Origin: Parashewanella curva
GTDB taxonomy: Bacteria; Pseudomonadota; Gammaproteobacteria; Enterobacterales; Shewanellaceae
DNA length: 64,000 bases
Assembly: GCF_003675895.1 (NCBI RefSeq)
Contig: NZ_ML014765.1
Coordinates: forward strand, 19,166 to 83,165
Reading direction: 5' to 3'
A model generated the notes under the pieces. The model was not told where the DNA came from. It did not search any database and saw only the letters and a list, made by a program, of their open reading frames with translations. The position numbers were made by a program, and so were the translations under genes. Shown here one piece after another: positions 16,453-25,025 of this stretch (position 1 is its first letter; each line of letters starts with the position of its first letter).

Positions 16453-19131
16453 ATGTATCCAGAGTTATATCAAGAAGTGTTGCGCCGATTACCGAGAGAC
16501 TTTGATTTCAAGAAGCAAAGTACCGACTTTCTACAACAAGGCATTTGCCCTAACTGCGGTAAAAGAGAACTTTATACTTCTAAAAATGAACCTTGGTTAC
16601 TTCGCTGTGGACGATTAAACAAATGTGGACATGAACTGCATATCAAGCAGCTTTACCCTGATCTATTTAATTCTTGGAGCGAACGCTTTCCTGTCTACGA
16701 TGAAAGTCATGGTTCAACCGATACCGCTGATGCTTACTTAAAATACGGACGAGGTTTCACACTCAGTCTTATCAAAGATTGGTATCAACAAGGTTCCTAT
16801 ACTGATAAAACTACAGGCTTTAGTAGTTCGACGGTCAAATTCACCTTAACCAATGGCACCACTTGGGAAAGGTTAATTGATAAACCTGAGCGTTTTGGCA
16901 GTAAAAAAGCCATATTCAAAGGCAAATACCAAGGAGAATGGTGGCAAGCACCTAATTTTTGCGTTGATACCCTGCCGCAAGAGTTATGGCTAACTGAGGG
17001 AATATTTGATGCCATTGCTCTGATCCATTCTGGCTTAACTGCTGTTAGCACCATGAGCTGTAACAATTTTCCTGAAAAAGCTCTTCAACACCTTGAGGTG
17101 TTATTAGCTGGTAAGCCCAAACCAACTTTAGTCTTCGCCTTTGATACGGGTAATGCAGGCGAATCCTTTACTCAAAAATTTGTTGATAGAGCAAGAGAAC
17201 TTGGTTGGCAAGCCACAGCAGCTCAACCCTACACAGCCAAAATAAAACTGGATTGGAATGAGCTACTTTTAAGAGAAAAGCTGACAGCGGAACATCTTGA
17301 ACATTACCGACACCTTGGCAAATTGCTAATCGCAAGATCAGCAATGGATAAGGCGCTACTCATATACCAAAAGAATGGTAATACCGAATTTTCATTCGAC
17401 TTTGAGCAAGCTTTATATTGGTACACTATTGATCTTAAAAATTTCCGTAAGGTGGAAGAACAGCTACTGGATGGTAACTCTAGCAAAGATACACGAGAAG
17501 AAGTTCGAGTACAGACTATTCGTGAGTCGAGTAAGGTAAAGTTACTTTGTAGGTGTTTTCCTCAAGCTTTGTATTCATGTCAGCTCTGTGATTCAAAAGA
17601 AATAAGCTATACCTTTAAAATTGATTTTCCACATCAAAATAACCGTATAATTACCAACTTTACAGGTTGTCAACTTAGCTCGTGTTATGAATTCAAACGA
17701 AGATTACTCAGTGTTGCACCTGGAGCGATCTTTCGAGGAAATACACACCAACTCGATCAGGTTGTTGAAAAGCAGCTATACAATATTAAGCATGTGCAAT
17801 CCATTGATTTTATAGGATATAGCAAAGAGCATCAGTGTTATATATTTGATGATATAGCCGTTAAGCAAGGGAGGTTATACAGTCTCAATGATGAAGATTA
17901 CTTTGATATTCCTCCCTTAAGTATCAAGTCGATTTATTCTCTCAAGCTTAAAATCAACTCAAATCTAGAGCAGTTTGGCACAACTTGGATAAACCTTCTT
18001 TGGCAAGCCTTTAATACAAAAGGGATCATAGCCTTAGCGTTTTGGTTCGGTAGCTTGTTTGCTGAGCAAATTCGCGAGTCACAAAAGACGTTCCCATTTT
18101 TAGAAGTTACGGGTGAACCGGGTAGCGGAAAAACCACATTGGTAGAATTTCTTTGGAAGTGTTGTGGTAGGTTAAATTATGAAGGTTTTGACCCTAATCG
18201 CGCATCTCCATCCGCTAGAGAAAGGCTCATGGCACAAGTGGGCAACCTTCCAGTGGTTCTCAGTGAAGCAGATAGAGAGCAAAGCAAAGACCCTAAGTTA
18301 GCACGTTTTGATTGGGAAGAGTTGAAGATGCTCTATCATGGCCGTTCAACATGCTATAAGGGAGTTAAAAGCAATAACAATGAAACTCGTGAGCCCAAAT
18401 TTAGAGGTGCTATTGTTATTGAGCAAAACACTGAAGTGCAGGCATCAAGACCGATTTTACAGCGCATTATAAAACTGAGTTTTGAAACTCGCACCCAAAC
18501 ACCAGAAAGTTTATCGGCAGCAGAATGGTTAGAATCGATTGACGTCGAACAGGTGTCTGGTTTTATTTTAAAAGCCATTGTAAATGAGCAGCAAGTGCTT
18601 GCACAGCTCAAAGACAGAGTGCCTTTCTACCTAAAGCAAATCAAAAAAGAATACAAAATTTACAGCAATCGTATAGTAAAAAATCATGCTCAGTTGTGTG
18701 CATTAACCGAAATTATGTCGTCTCTATTTGGTATATCAGATGAATTTGTTGATCAGACGATTCAAGTTTTGAAAAGCATGGCGAAAGAGCGTCAGCAAGT
18801 AACAAGTAAAGAGATCCCGCAACTGCAATTATTTTGGGATATTTTTGAGTTCTTAGAGTCTGAACAAATCAATTCGGTTAACCATGCCAGAGATCCGGAG
18901 TTAATTGCTATTAATCTCAACCAGTTTTCTGAAATTGCCAGTTCCCGTAAGCAACAAATGCCAATATTGAGTGAGTTAAAGCGACTACTCAAATTAAGCA
19001 AATTACACCCGTTTATCGGGCAAAAAGCTGTGAACAGCGCCGTTAATGATCGGCTTAATAAATCTTTCCCAAACATGAATAAACCCGCTTGTGTTAAGTG
19101 CTGGGTATTCCATAAAGGAGAAAAGTCATGA
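16453..19131 (+). CDS. Primase-helicase (zinc finger, Toprim, P-loop ATPase)
   Basis: An 892-residue replication protein typical of mobile elements. The N-terminus has a zinc-ribbon with CPNC (about 34-37) and a second Cys pair in CGRLNKCG. A Toprim-like catalytic region follows, with LWLTEGIFDAIAL and the acidic FAFDTGNAGE. The C-terminal half is an ATPase with Walker A GEPGSGKTT at about residue 554 and a VVLSEAD Walker B. This layout would prime and unwind the excised or transferred element DNA. It is coupled to the excisionase gene by an ATGA overlap. Its size and fused domains resemble DUF927-like and P4 alpha-like proteins, but the precise family is uncertain. Confidence 0.8.
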   Translation: MYPELYQEVLRRLPRDFDFKKQSTDFLQQGICPNCGKRELYTSKNEPWLLRCGRLNKCGHELHIKQLYPDLFNSWSERFPVYDESHGSTDTADAYLKYGRGFTLSLIKDWYQQGSYTDKTTGFSSSTVKFTLTNGTTWERLIDKPERFGSKKAIFKGKYQGEWWQAPNFCVDTLPQELWLTEGIFDAIALIHSGLTAVSTMSCNNFPEKALQHLEVLLAGKPKPTLVFAFDTGNAGESFTQKFVDRARELGWQATAAQPYTAKIKLDWNELLLREKLTAEHLEHYRHLGKLLIARSAMDKALLIYQKNGNTEFSFDFEQALYWYTIDLKNFRKVEEQLLDGNSSKDTREEVRVQTIRESSKVKLLCRCFPQALYSCQLCDSKEISYTFKIDFPHQNNRIITNFTGCQLSSCYEFKRRLLSVAPGAIFRGNTHQLDQVVEKQLYNIKHVQSIDFIGYSKEHQCYIFDDIAVKQGRLYSLNDEDYFDIPPLSIKSIYSLKLKINSNLEQFGTTWINLLWQAFNTKGIIALAFWFGSLFAEQIRESQKTFPFLEVTGEPGSGKTTLVEFLWKCCGRLNYEGFDPNRASPSARERLMAQVGNLPVVLSEADREQSKDPKLARFDWEELKMLYHGRSTCYKGVKSNNNETREPKFRGAIVIEQNTEVQASRPILQRIIKLSFETRTQTPESLSAAEWLESIDVEQVSGFILKAIVNEQQVLAQLKDRVPFYLKQIKKEYKIYSNRIVKNHAQLCALTEIMSSLFGISDEFVDQTIQVLKSMAKERQQVTSKEIPQLQLFWDIFEFLESEQINSVNHARDPELIAINLNQFSEIASSRKQQMPILSELKRLLKLSKLHPFIGQKAVNSAVNDRLNKSFPNMNKPACVKCWVFHKGEKS

Positions 19132-19337
19132 ATCATAAATTAATGAAAGCTTCCCATTGGGCAAAACGTGAGTTTGACCAAGGTTCTATGCCATGTGCTA
19201 AAACACTTCGAAATTGGATTAAATCAGGCATTGTTGAAGGTCGCTTTATTGATGGTAAGCCCTATGTGTTTGCTAATGAAAGAGCTGGAATTGATGCACG
19301 TGTAGCTGATGGAGTCAAAGCATTATTGAGGGCTTAA
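19128..19337 (+). CDS. xis: Excisionase
   Basis: A 69-residue basic protein. KASHWAKREFDQGSMPCAKTL and the following NWIKSGIVEGRFIDGKPYV match the winged-helix excisionase family, which bends DNA at the attachment sites to favour excision. It shares four bases (ATGA) with the end of the primase-helicase gene and lies four bases before the integrase, so the three are one operon. This arrangement would tie replication to excision. Confidence 0.8.
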   Translation: MNHKLMKASHWAKREFDQGSMPCAKTLRNWIKSGIVEGRFIDGKPYVFANERAGIDARVADGVKALLRA

Positions 19338-19341
19338 TGAT

Positions 19342-20520
19342 ATGGCTGGTATTAGACAAAACAAACTTACTAAGCATTTGCCAGAGCATGTTTATTATGA
19401 CGCTCGGCGAGGAAGCTTTAGGATAAAATTAGTGGACGGAAGATTTAAAGAATTAGGACGAGATAGGGAAGTGGCTATTTCTGTTGCTAAGGAGTACAAC
19501 CGAATAGCTAGACCTAAAGTGAATGTTACAGTGGAGCAATTGCTTGCTGATGACAAAGACAATGAAACTTTTTTTGGCTCTTGTGTAGATAATTTATTAA
19601 ATAGGATCCTTCAAGAAGAACAGCCATCTACGAGAGTGAAGTATTCATTTGTGAGTGATGCTACACGTTGCAAAGAGTTTTTTTGTAATATTCCTGCATC
19701 AAAAATAGAGCTTCGTCATGTTAACGACTATATCAATGAGTATCACGGTGATGCGAGCGCAAATGTTCAAAACCGAAAGGTAGCCTGGCTCAAAAAACTG
19801 TTTTCTTATGCCATAGATGAAAGCATTATGACGACGAACCCTGCCACTCTAAAAAAAAGGAAAAGAGTTGCAGATAAAGCTCGTCAAAGACTGAAGTTGG
19901 AGTGGTATCACGCTATTCATGAGGCATCTCCTCTTTGGCTGCAAACTGCGATGGATCTCAGTTTACAAACGACACATGCTCGATTGGAAATATCAAGAAT
20001 TCGTTATCATATACCTCCTTCTGATACGAGAAACTGTGGCTGTACTTGGTTTAAAGATCCTGTGACCACTGAGAATGGAGCAATCTACGGAAAACTTTTA
20101 ATTCATAGGCAAAAGGTGCTACACAAAGAGTCTGCTCATGTTGCAATTCCGATTGGTGAGAAACTGAAGCAAATCATTGATCGCAGCAAAGATAAAGTAA
20201 TGAGCCAATTTGTTGTGCATCGAATTCAAAAGCGTAAATTTAAAAAAGTAAGAAAAAATTTAAACCAAGTCCCCCTTAATGCTATTTCTAGCACGTTTAC
20301 GGAGGTCAGAGATTTAATTGGTTGTTGTGACCATTTAGCACAAGAGCAGAGACCTACCTTTCATGAAATACGAGCTTTAGCCGCCCATTTGTATGATAAA
20401 CAGGGGATCGATCTTCAGTCTCGAATGGCGCACGCTGATGAAAAAAGCACAAGAGTTTATACCAAAAACCATGTAGAATTTATTGAAGTTCCACTTGCTG
20501 AAATTGACACTGGGAAATAG
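19342..20520 (+). CDS. int: Tyrosine recombinase/integrase of the mobilizable element
   Basis: A 392-residue phage-type integrase. The N-terminal part (VYYDARRGSFRIKLVDGRF) is an arm-binding domain. A core-binding domain lies at about 75-170. In the catalytic domain I can see LQTTHARLEISRIRY with an active-site Arg, HEIRALAAHLYD with the H-x-x-R pair, and MAHADEKSTRVYTKNH with the final His and nucleophile Tyr. It would integrate and excise the element at 11-20.6 kb. It lies at the right edge of the element, transcribed outward, as is usual when the attachment site is just downstream. The target site is not resolved. Confidence 0.88.
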   Translation: MAGIRQNKLTKHLPEHVYYDARRGSFRIKLVDGRFKELGRDREVAISVAKEYNRIARPKVNVTVEQLLADDKDNETFFGSCVDNLLNRILQEEQPSTRVKYSFVSDATRCKEFFCNIPASKIELRHVNDYINEYHGDASANVQNRKVAWLKKLFSYAIDESIMTTNPATLKKRKRVADKARQRLKLEWYHAIHEASPLWLQTAMDLSLQTTHARLEISRIRYHIPPSDTRNCGCTWFKDPVTTENGAIYGKLLIHRQKVLHKESAHVAIPIGEKLKQIIDRSKDKVMSQFVVHRIQKRKFKKVRKNLNQVPLNAISSTFTEVRDLIGCCDHLAQEQRPTFHEIRALAAHLYDKQGIDLQSRMAHADEKSTRVYTKNHVEFIEVPLAEIDTGK

Positions 20521-20561
20521 TCATCTATCTGATACAAATAAAGATCACTATAAATGCTCAT

Positions 20562-20609
20562 AAAGGTAACTTATTAACCATTCTGTTTTTTGAAAAGTTA
20601 CCTTTTTTT
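20562..20609 (+). terminator. Terminator after the integrase
   Basis: An 11-bp dyad, AAAGGTAACTT (20562-20572) and AAGTTACCTTT (20595-20605), has a 22-base loop and runs into a T tract. It would end the int transcript; the same repeats could instead be arm-type Int sites. A related GTAACC-AA-GGTTAC palindrome is at 20662-20675. Confidence 0.55.
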
Positions 20610-20612
20610 GTT

Positions 20613-21270
20613 GATTAAATTCTTAATTGCTTCAGTGTCTTAGCTTCGATTGTAAACTTATGTAACCAAGGTTACTATTTTCCGGTGGCGTATTGAGTTA
20701 TATGAGTTTGTCCTCGATTGTCGTTTAGTTCGTTAGTTTACATTCTGATCACTAGCACTCAACCAAGAGCTTTCTCCTTTATTAATGCCTATATCAAGCA
20801 GCCTGCAACTCTATTTTCGCTTGAAATGCTATCTGTATTTTTGAGCTCAAGTATCATGTATAGTGCCTGAACTGAACATAAATCATGTGAAAGTATATGC
20901 TCAGATACTTAGATAAATTGTTATCAAATCATTCGACTTTGCAGTATTTCAAATATGGCTTTGAGTGCTAAAAATATCAGTAACAAAGCAGGAACAACAC
21001 AAATTTTTAGCTGAATTAGCATAATGAAAACTTAGATATGTAAATGATGGGAAAGTGGTATAATTGCGCAAAATAAAGGTTTATCTTATTGATTTATAAT
21101 AGCTCTTTAATACCTAAAATGCTTAATTTTTGCAAAATTTAGCAAAAGCTTTATTTTTATTAAAATCAATAAGATAAGTCACGATGATAATAATTAAGTA
21201 TAGATGACAATTTTGAAATATCACTTGAGATGATGATTTCAAAAAACAAACTAAATTTAGGGAAATATAA
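20613..21270. other. Long intergenic region right of the mobile element
   Basis: About 660 AT-rich bases lack a convincing gene. A 14-bp palindrome is at 20662-20675. The last 60 bases form the leader of the DUF885 gene. The right attachment site probably lies between the integrase stop and here. No tRNA or other RNA gene was recognised. Confidence 0.5.
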
Positions 21271-23100
21271 ATGAAAAAGTCTCTTCTTTTTATGGCGATA
21301 AGTTCAGTATTAACTTTATCTGCCTGTCAGGATAATGACGTACAAGAAACTCAAGTGACATCTAAAAAGCAAGCTTCATCGGCTGTTTCTAGTAAACAGC
21401 AGTCAGCTGAAAAGATTTATCTTGATCTGGTTGATAATTACTTTAAAGATCAACTTAAGTTAAATCCTTTAATGGCTACTTTTGTTGGAAATAACGATTA
21501 TAACGATGAATTTGGTAGCAACCTTACAGAAGCATATCTCAAAGCTCGCCACGAATTAAATCAAGGTTATTTGGATAAGCTAAAAAAAATTGATCGCGCT
21601 AGCTTGCCGACAAACCTTCAATTCAGTTACGACTTATTTGGTTACGACCGTAACATGGAGCTGATTTCAGAAACCTATCCGTCACGTTGGTTACCGATGA
21701 ATCAATTTTATAACACGGTTATTACCATGGTTCAGCTAGGTACAGGAGAAAGCGCACAACCGTTCAAAACTGTTGAAGACTATCAAAACTGGTTGTCTCG
21801 TCTTGATGGATTTATTGAGTGGACTCAACAAGCTCAAGAGCGTATGAACCAAGGCATTGAGAGCAAAGTGGTACTTCCACGTGTTTTAGCTGAGAAAATA
21901 GTGCCACAGCTTCAAGCTCATATTGTTGCCAATCCTGAAGAAAGTATCTTTTTTGCGCCAATCAAAAATATTCCTGACAATTTTACCGACTCGCAGAAAG
22001 CTGAGTTAACGGCGTCTTATAAAAAAATGATTGCTGAAAAGTTGGTTCCAGCTTTAGCTTCATTAAAAGACTATTTTAAAGATACCTATATCCCTAAAAC
22101 ACGTGCGGCTGATGGTTGGTGGGGATTGCCTAATGGTAAAGCTTGGTATCAGCATTTAGCAAACCAGCACACCACTACCAAAATGCCCGTAGATGAAATT
22201 CATGAGATTGGGTTATCAGAAGTGGCTCGTATTTTATCTGAAATGGATAAAGTTCGTGAACAAGTTGGATTTAAAGGTGATTTAAAAGCATTTTTCGCAC
22301 ACCTATCGTCAGATCCTAAATACTTCTTTACTGAGCGCCAAGACCTAGTTGATGGTTATATGGGGCTTAAAGACAGTATTAACAAAGAGCTGCCTAAATA
22401 TTTCAATGTAATGCCAGAGGCGGATTACATTGTTAAGCCAGTAGAAGCGTTCCGTGAACAATCTGCTGCTGGTGCATCTTATCAATCTCCTGCTGTAGAT
22501 GGTTCTCGTCCAGGCATTTTCTACATCAATACCTACAATTTGAAAGCTCAGCCTAAGTGGGGCATGACAACCTTATCTTTGCATGAAGCGGCTCCAGGAC
22601 ATCATTTTCAAATAGCCATTAAGCAAGAACTTAAAGGTGTGCCTCAGTTCCAACGCTTTAGTGGGTATACCGCTTTTGAAGAGGGATGGGCGCTTTATGC
22701 AGAATACCTAGGAATGGAAATGGGTTTATTTAAAGATCCTTACCAATACTTCGGCAAGTTATCAGATGAAATGCTTCGTGCGATGCGTTTAGTTGTTGAT
22801 ACAGGTCTACATGCTAAAGGCTGGAGTCGTGAACAAGCAATTCAATACATGAAAGATAATTCGCCAATGGCTGAATCTGATATTACCGCTGAAGTTGAGC
22901 GTTATATGGCTATTCCGGGGCAGGCATTGTCGTATAAAATTGGTCAGTTAAAGATTATCGAGCTTCGTGAACGTGCTGAAAAAGCACTGGGTAATAAATT
23001 TGATATTAAGGCATTCCATGATCAAATTTTGACGACCGGCTCACTGCCAATGGCGGTGATGGAAGATAAAATTGATAGCTGGATTGCATCTAATCAATAA
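21271..23100 (+). CDS. DUF885 family lipoprotein (putative zinc peptidase)
   Basis: A 609-residue protein exported as a lipoprotein: MKKSLLFMAISSVLTLSAC gives a lipobox ending at Cys19. The DUF885 core has LHEAAPGHHFQ near residue 438, an H-E-x-x-x-H-like metal motif, and FEEGWALYAEYLG shortly after, which supplies another likely ligand Glu. Members are presumed metallopeptidases of the periplasmic or membrane surface; activity is not established for most. It is monocistronic, with a terminator just after it. It is the first clear host gene right of the mobile element. Confidence 0.85.
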   Translation: MKKSLLFMAISSVLTLSACQDNDVQETQVTSKKQASSAVSSKQQSAEKIYLDLVDNYFKDQLKLNPLMATFVGNNDYNDEFGSNLTEAYLKARHELNQGYLDKLKKIDRASLPTNLQFSYDLFGYDRNMELISETYPSRWLPMNQFYNTVITMVQLGTGESAQPFKTVEDYQNWLSRLDGFIEWTQQAQERMNQGIESKVVLPRVLAEKIVPQLQAHIVANPEESIFFAPIKNIPDNFTDSQKAELTASYKKMIAEKLVPALASLKDYFKDTYIPKTRAADGWWGLPNGKAWYQHLANQHTTTKMPVDEIHEIGLSEVARILSEMDKVREQVGFKGDLKAFFAHLSSDPKYFFTERQDLVDGYMGLKDSINKELPKYFNVMPEADYIVKPVEAFREQSAAGASYQSPAVDGSRPGIFYINTYNLKAQPKWGMTTLSLHEAAPGHHFQIAIKQELKGVPQFQRFSGYTAFEEGWALYAEYLGMEMGLFKDPYQYFGKLSDEMLRAMRLVVDTGLHAKGWSREQAIQYMKDNSPMAESDITAEVERYMAIPGQALSYKIGQLKIIELRERAEKALGNKFDIKAFHDQILTTGSLPMAVMEDKIDSWIASNQ

Positions 23101-23121
23101 CTTATGTAATTTGGTTACCTC

Positions 23122-23143
23122 AAGGCGACAATGAAGTCGCCTT
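23122..23143 (+). terminator. Rho-independent terminator after DUF885 gene
   Basis: AAGGCGAC and GTCGCCTT arms (8 bp, six-base loop) followed by TTT, 20 bases after the stop codon. Confidence 0.8.
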
Positions 23144-23160
23144 TTTAGTCTGAGGAAGCC

Positions 23161-23694
23161 ATGAACCTGCCTTCAAGCCTGAATCTTACATATCGTGTGC
23201 CTAATCAGTCCGATTGGGATAACTACTTAAAACTAAACCTATCACCTGAGGTTAATCGTTATATTCGTGAAGTTTTGCCAGACAGCGACATTCGCAGTCG
23301 TTTCAATATTAAGACCCAACCTTGGACTTTCAAATCGGGTGGTTGGCTTATGTTGGTGTTGGAAGATAACTTAGGTGAGTTTGTTGGATACAATGGCTTT
23401 CATTGTTTTGATCTTGAATTAAAACATGTTGAAGTGGGGTATATGTTAACTCCAGAACAACAAGGTAAAGGTTACGCTACTGAAAGTTTAAAAACTATAA
23501 CCAAGTGGGGCAGAGATCAGTTCGATATTCATAAATTTGTTGCTTATTGTTCTTCTCAAAATGTCAGTTCGCAACGAGTTCTGGAAAAGTCAGGGTTTCA
23601 GCAAGAAGGTTTATTGCGAGAAAACATTAAAATAGGTCAAAACTGGAGTGATGACTATGTTTATGGATTATTGTCTAGGGAAATTCCTCGATAA
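23161..23694 (+). CDS. GNAT family N-acetyltransferase (RimJ/RimL type)
   Basis: A 177-residue acetyltransferase using acetyl-CoA. The pyrophosphate-binding segment is YMLTPEQQGKGYATESLK (Q/R-x-x-G-x-G/A) around residues 98-115, followed by HKFVAYCSSQNVSSQRVLEKSGF and the N-S-x-x-V/L-x-K-x-G-F pattern of the RimJ/RimL group. These acetylate ribosomal proteins or small amines; the substrate here is unknown. A GAGGAAG ribosome site precedes ATG 23161. The next gene has its own promoter-like TATAAT. Confidence 0.8.
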   Translation: MNLPSSLNLTYRVPNQSDWDNYLKLNLSPEVNRYIREVLPDSDIRSRFNIKTQPWTFKSGGWLMLVLEDNLGEFVGYNGFHCFDLELKHVEVGYMLTPEQQGKGYATESLKTITKWGRDQFDIHKFVAYCSSQNVSSQRVLEKSGFQQEGLLRENIKIGQNWSDDYVYGLLSREIPR

Positions 23695-23699
23695 ACCAG

Positions 23700-23705
23700 T
23701 ATAAT
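23700..23705 (+). promoter_or_regulatory. -10 element for the S4-RraB fusion gene
   Basis: A perfect TATAAT lies 27 bases before the ATG and just after the acetyltransferase stop. No strong -35 was found. Confidence 0.45.
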
Positions 23706-23731
23706 CCCTTTTATTTTTCATTGGTTAAAAC

Positions 23732-24352
23732 ATGTCTGAGATTGAAACACTAGAACTTCGCTCTGGTGATGAGTTTATTGAGCTATATAAGATTCTGAAA
23801 ATTCAAGGGATGATCAGTGCTGGAGCTGAAGCTAAGCACGTTATCTCTGAAGGTTATGTTCTAGTAAATGGTGAAGTAGAAACCCGCAAACGTAAAAAAG
23901 TAGTTGCGGGTGATATAGTTACTTTTAACGGTGAATCGGTAATGATCACCTCTGAGGATGAAATAATGCAGTTTCCTGATGATGATAACGGGCAAATGCT
24001 AGCCGCTATGGCTGATGCTGGCATGGATCTCTCTAAGCCACAAAATATTGACTTTTTCCTTGTGTTTGACGAACAACGCGATGCGGAAACAGCCCTTGAA
24101 GATCTTGTTAACTCTGATCGTGAAGGTGAAGTTGAATTGTTGTTCAATGAAGAATCGACAAAGTGGGAATTGATTGTTTCTATTCATATGATGCCTGAGT
24201 ATGATGCCATCATTACTACTGAGTCAGAACTTCATACTTATGCTGAAGAATATGATGGTATTTCTGATGGTTGGGGCGTGATGCAACATCAAGAAGGCGA
24301 TGATGAGTTTGCCGATGAAGAGCATGAATGTGGAGAAGGTTGCTCTCACTAA
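23732..24352 (+). CDS. rraB: Fusion of a YbcJ-like S4 RNA-binding domain with RraB (RNase E inhibitor)
   Basis: A 206-residue protein in two parts. Residues about 10-75 match YbcJ-type S4 RNA-binding proteins (ELYKILKIQGMISAGAEAK, then NGEVETRKRKKVVAGD). From residue 79 (MQFPDDDNGQML) the rest reads as RraB, including WELIVSIHMMPEYDAI and DGWGVMQH and ending in an acidic Cys/His tail. RraB binds RNase E and modulates RNA decay. E. coli encodes the two separately. Met79 (base 23966) is preceded by TGAGGA with good spacing, so RraB alone may also be made by internal initiation. Confidence 0.8.
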   Translation: MSEIETLELRSGDEFIELYKILKIQGMISAGAEAKHVISEGYVLVNGEVETRKRKKVVAGDIVTFNGESVMITSEDEIMQFPDDDNGQMLAAMADAGMDLSKPQNIDFFLVFDEQRDAETALEDLVNSDREGEVELLFNEESTKWELIVSIHMMPEYDAIITTESELHTYAEEYDGISDGWGVMQHQEGDDEFADEEHECGEGCSH

Positions 24353-24392
24353 TACTTAGCGGTTATTAGAAGATCAGTTTTTCGGAGGGCAT

Positions 24393-24611
24393 ATGTCTGC
24401 AGCAGTGGAAGGAGACTTAACGGTAAGCTTTAGTGATCGTGTTTTAATTAACGCTCCACCCATTTCCGAAAAAGTGACTTTATTGAGTTTCAAACCGCGG
24501 TCAGCTAACTATTCTGTATGTGGCAAATGCTGCAACAGCATAAGGCTTGCTATTTGCTGCTTTTTTGTTGCTCCTCTCGTTTGTTGTTGTGACTATTTGG
24601 AATGTAAGTAA
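24393..24611 (+). CDS. Hypothetical small Cys-rich protein
   Basis: A 72-residue open frame with a good GGAGG ribosome site nine bases before ATG 24393. The C-terminal half has eight cysteines, including VCGKCCNS, CCFF and VCCCDYLEC. I recognise no family. It follows the S4-RraB gene by 40 bases and may be cotranscribed. Its shortness and odd composition keep confidence low. Confidence 0.3.
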   Translation: MSAAVEGDLTVSFSDRVLINAPPISEKVTLLSFKPRSANYSVCGKCCNSIRLAICCFFVAPLVCCCDYLECK

Positions 24612-24718
24612 TTGACGTTCTACTTATTTGCTGATTCAAAAGCTAGATGAGTGCATAGCTTTGCACTCATCAAAATGAAAACATCAATGGTTCTATATTC
24701 AATGCAAAAAGAATAAAG

Positions 24719-24880
24719 CTAGTTTTTCTCGTTTTCTAAATAATTTTCATCAAATTTAGACTTTTTCTTTTTGGCTCTAAAGTCCTTTTCTTTTTTCCAC
24801 TTGCGTTTTTCATGCTTGGCTTCAATGTGATCTGAACCTTCATCCCATTCATCTTTATCGAAGCGATAATCCTTGCTCAT
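24719..24880 (-). CDS. Small highly charged hypothetical protein
   Basis: About 53 residues, dominated by Asp, Glu and Lys, with MSKDYRFDKDEWDEGSDH at the start and a basic KKKKSKF region near the end. The inner ATG at 24880 is preferred because AAGG lies eight bases upstream; a longer frame opens at 24958. I know of no function. It is divergent from the TSUP transporter gene. Confidence 0.5.
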   Translation of the reverse strand: MSKDYRFDKDEWDEGSDHIEAKHEKRKWKKEKDFRAKKKKSKFDENYLENEKN

Positions 24881-24991
24881 AACTAAACCTTGCTGTTCCT
24901 CAAATTGCCTCGTGGCATGGTCATAAGTAATTTTAGTAGGTATATGAGAATATCCCAAAAAGTTTACCGTTTGATTTCAGTGGGTAAGGCG

Positions 24992-24997
24992 TATAAT
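24992..24997 (+). promoter_or_regulatory. -10 element for the TSUP transporter/sbcDC region
   Basis: TATAAT lies 29 bases before ATG 25026. TTGATT at 24971-24976 could be the -35, with a short 15-base spacing. Confidence 0.45.
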
Positions 24998-25025
24998 GCA
25001 ATCTCATTTCTTTTATGGGATACGC

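Noticed and set aside
20521..21270. A tRNA or the missing end of rfaH as the integration target
   Set aside because: No cloverleaf sequence and no KOW-like coding were found on reading the region.
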